DNA from: Taudactylus pleione
Lineage: Eukaryota; Chordata; Amphibia; Anura; Myobatrachidae
Reading direction: 5' to 3'
Length of the DNA stretch: 64,000 nt
Assembly (NCBI GenBank): GCA_031769625.1
Contig: JAUIMM010000739.1
Span: 1,054,001 to 1,118,000 of the forward strand
Below the pieces are notes generated by a model. It did not search any database, was not told where the DNA came from, and was given only the letters and a program-made list of their open reading frames with translations. Position 1 is the stretch's first letter; each line of letters opens with the position of its first letter. Below are positions 62,201 through 64,000 of this stretch, piece after piece. Position numbers and translations under genes: made by a program.

Positions 62201-62913
62201 GTGAGAGTAGCAGAGGTGTATCAGAGTGGTGTCAGATGTGAGAGTAGCAGAGGTGTATCAGATGTGAGAGTAGCAGAGGTGTATCAGAGTGGTGTCAGAT
62301 GTGAGAGTAGCAGAGGTGTATCAGATGTGAGAGTAGCGGAGGTGTATCAGAGTGGTGTCAGATGTGAGAGTAGCAGAGGTGTATCAGAGTGGTGTCAGAT
62401 GTGAGAGTAGCAGAGGTGTATCAGATGTGAGAGTAGCAGAGGTGTATCAGAGTGGTGTCAGATGTGAGAGTAGCAGAGGTGTATCAGAGTGGTATCAGAT
62501 GTGAGAGTAGCAGAGGTGTATCAGAGTGGTGTCAGATTTGAGAGTAGCAGAGGTGTATCAGATGTGAGCTGTGCGGTGGTGTCAGATGTGAGAGTAGCAG
62601 AGGTGTATCAGATGTGAGAGTAGCAGAGGTGTATCAGATGTGAGAGTAGCAGAGGTGTATCAGATGTGAGAGTAGCAGAGGTGTATCAGAGTGGTGTCAG
62701 ATGTGAGAGTAGCAGAGGTGTATCAGAGTGGTGTCGGATGTGAGAGTAGCAGAGGTGTATCAGAGTGGTGTCAGAGGTGAGAGTAGCGGAGGTGTATCAG
62801 AGTGGTGTGAGAGGTGAGATTAGCGGCGGTGTATCTGATGTGAGCTGTGCGGTGGTGTCAGAGGTGAGAGTAGCTGAGGTGTATCAGATGTGAGCGGTGC
62901 GGCCGTGTATCGG

Positions 62914-63329
62914 AGTTGATCCGGGTACAGCTCCCACATTTCCGTCTCTCATCGCTGTAGAATCTGCTGATTGGATAAATCGCAGACGTACTAGAGAATG
63001 TGAGGAATCCTTTCTGGTTTTTATAGTGCATCACAGGAAGCGCTGAGTTACCGTCATGCATTATCTGTGTTCCTACATTACAGGTTATTCTTGTAGAGTG
63101 ACTATGGGGCTTATTGTGTGAATCCTGGGGTGTATTCATTGTTTTTCAAACATGAGCTGTACCTCAGTTATATATAATCAGGTCTGGACAGATCCCAGGA
63201 GCCGGGGGGCTAGTTCACCCAAAAATAAATGCTGGCGCCTGACTTCTACTTTTTTTGCCCATCATTACTCTCCGTCCTGAATAGTCTGTTTAACCCCAAC
63301 AGATCTAAGTAACCTCATTTTCTTTGCAG
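62914..63329. other. 3' end of MIIP intron 2, non-repetitive
   Basis: About 400 bp of ordinary intron sequence between the last degenerate array unit and the exon acceptor. The acceptor is strong: ACCTCATTTTCTTTGCAG ends at 63329. No other feature was recognised. Confidence 0.6.
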
Positions 63330-63426
63330 AGAGATAATGGACACGTCACCTTCCTGCCCGATGAACCAGCCGCTCACATGGACCAGCGGTCTGCCCGCGC
63401 ACTACTGGGCTATGACTGGATAGCCG
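63330..63426 (+). CDS. MIIP: MIIP coding exon (residues 199-230 plus split codon)
   Basis: The exon follows TTTCTTTGCAG and is 97 bp: 32 codons plus one base. It reads RDNGHVTFLPDEPAAHMDQR and then ends in ALLGYDWIA with the first base of a Gly codon, followed by GTGAGT (63427). Human MIIP has VTF, then a short spacer, then YLGYDWIAG at the corresponding place. This is the most diagnostic match in the window and secures the gene call. The entry is phase 0, agreeing with the previous exon across a 56.6-kb intron. The exit is phase 1, so the remaining exons (roughly the C-terminal half of a protein of about 390 residues in human) lie to the right. The 3' 40 bp of this exon is the source of the following tandem repeat. 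Confidence 0.87.
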
Positions 63427-64000
63427 GTGAGTGTATACAGTATATACCGAGGGACTGTCTGTGCACTGCTGGGCTGTGACTGGATAGCCGGTGAGTGTAT
63501 ACAGTATATACCGAGGGTCTGTCTGTGCACTGCTGGGCTGTGACTGGATAGCCGGTGAGTATATACATACCGGGATCTGTCTGCGCACTGCTGGGCTGTG
63601 ACTGGATAGCCGGTGAGTATATACATATCGGGGGTCTGCTCGCGCACTACTGGGCTGTGACTGGATAGCCGGTGAGTATATACAGTATATACCGAGGGTC
63701 TGTATGCGCACTGCTGGGCTGTGACTGGATAGCCGGTGAGTGTATACAGTATATACCGAGGGTCTGTCTGCGCACTGCTGGGCTGTGACTGGATAGCCGG
63801 TGAGTGTATACAGTATATACCGAGGGTCTGTCTGTGCACTGCTGGGCTGTGACTGGATAGCCGGTGAGTGTATACAGTATATACCGAGGGTCTGACTGCG
63901 CTGCTGGGCTGTGACTGGATAGCCGGTGAGTGTATACAGTATATACCGAGGGTCTGTCTGCGCAGTGCTGGGCTGTGACTGGATAGCCGATGAGTGTTTA
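63388..64000 (+). repeat. Tandem repeat (58-64 bp) of the exon 3 end and its 5' splice site, about 10 copies
   Basis: Each unit contains an exon-derived part (GGTCTG.CTGCGCACTGCTGG, then GCTGTGACTGGATAGCCG) followed by intron-derived GTGAGTGTATACAGTATATA and CCGAG. Splice-donor GT dinucleotides fall at 63427 (the true exon end), 63491, 63555, 63613, 63672, 63736, 63800, 63864 and 63926. The tenth, at 63990, is mutated to AT (CCGATGAG). The array continues past the window. All downstream copies read GGGCTGTGAC where the exon has GGGCTATGAC. The minus-strand frames of 121-145 codons are repeat artefacts. Confidence 0.95.

Larger units (their letters stand above)
11661..62913. repeat. 51-kb intronic minisatellite of 26-bp and 37-bp units
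   Basis: This is a continuous tandem array filling most of MIIP intron 2. The short unit is GTGTATCAGATGTGAGAGTA plus GCAGAG (26 bp). The long unit carries an extra GTGGTGTCAGA after GTGTATCAGA (37 bp). Length divided by mean unit size gives roughly 1,600 units. Over many stretches short and long units alternate, making a 63-bp dyad. Diagnostic variants include GCAGAG/GCGGAG/GCGGCG/GTGGAG, a TGAGCTGTGCGGTG unit, a GAGATTAGCGGACG unit and a TGAGTGTAG unit. The + strand is G-rich and C-poor (15 G to 3 C in a typical 37-bp unit). The many 60-173-codon frames with VRVAEVYQSGVRCESS repeats come from the 63-bp dyad and are not supported as genes. Confidence 0.97.

Noticed and set aside
11661..62913. 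More than sixty + strand frames encoding VRVAEVYQSGVRCESSRGVSD repeats
   Set aside because: These are by-products of the 63-bp dyad. Each is broken within about 60-170 codons by a frame shift from an odd unit, starts are arbitrary, and the region is an intron between two in-phase MIIP exons.
11661..62913. CRISPR-like array of short repeats and spacers
   Set aside because: Unit lengths of 26/37 bp are superficially similar, but there are no unique spacers: every base belongs to the repeat. The genome is a vertebrate with transposons and introns.
11661..62913. Centromeric satellite
   Set aside because: Higher-order structure is present, but the array lies inside a gene and is only 51 kb. Nothing else indicates a centromere.
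63346..63839. Minus-strand frames of 121 and 145 codons near the right edge (YTHRLSSHSPAV-like repeats)
   Set aside because: They lie antisense to the exon 3-derived tandem repeat and reflect its periodicity. The exon itself is clearly coded on the + strand.

Overview
The window reads as vertebrate nuclear DNA, most probably from an anuran amphibian. It has split exons with GT-AG introns, non-LTR retrotransposon debris, several inverted-repeat DNA transposons of types I associate with frog genomes, and very large minisatellites. There is no sign of bacterial gene organisation. The species call is inference from element types.

One gene can be recognised, on the + strand: MIIP (migration and invasion inhibitory protein). 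Three coding exons join in phase: 4332-4478 (start codon, leucine-rich N-terminus), 6329-6775 (ending in a TPKSIL block) and 63330-63426 (VTF, then LLGYDWIA and a split Gly codon). Together they give 230 codons plus one base. The rest of the gene lies beyond the right edge. Intron 1 is 1.85 kb and intron 2 is about 56.6 kb.

Layout: 1-3038 is a C-rich 48-bp minisatellite with roughly 1-kb higher-order repeats. 3040-4150 is a minus-strand, retrotransposon-like interspersed repeat. Intron 1 holds a MITE remnant, a 41-bp minisatellite and an L1-like fragment. The L1-like fragment is split by a hAT-type MITE (8-bp target duplication), which is itself split by a second inverted-repeat element (6-bp target duplication). 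The first part of intron 2 (6776-11660) holds a 42-bp minisatellite, a foldback element with telomere-like sequence, a 129-bp tandem repeat and another MITE. From 11661 to about 62913 intron 2 is one continuous 51-kb G-rich minisatellite built from 26-bp and 37-bp units, with kilobase-scale higher-order duplications and one short inverted patch.

Exon 3 follows after about 400 bp of ordinary intron. Its 3' end, together with the 5' splice site, has been tandemly amplified about ten times to the window edge, giving a ladder of nine intact GTGAGT donors. Nearly all long open frames in the window are by-products of repeat units whose lengths are multiples of three, and I do not call them genes.
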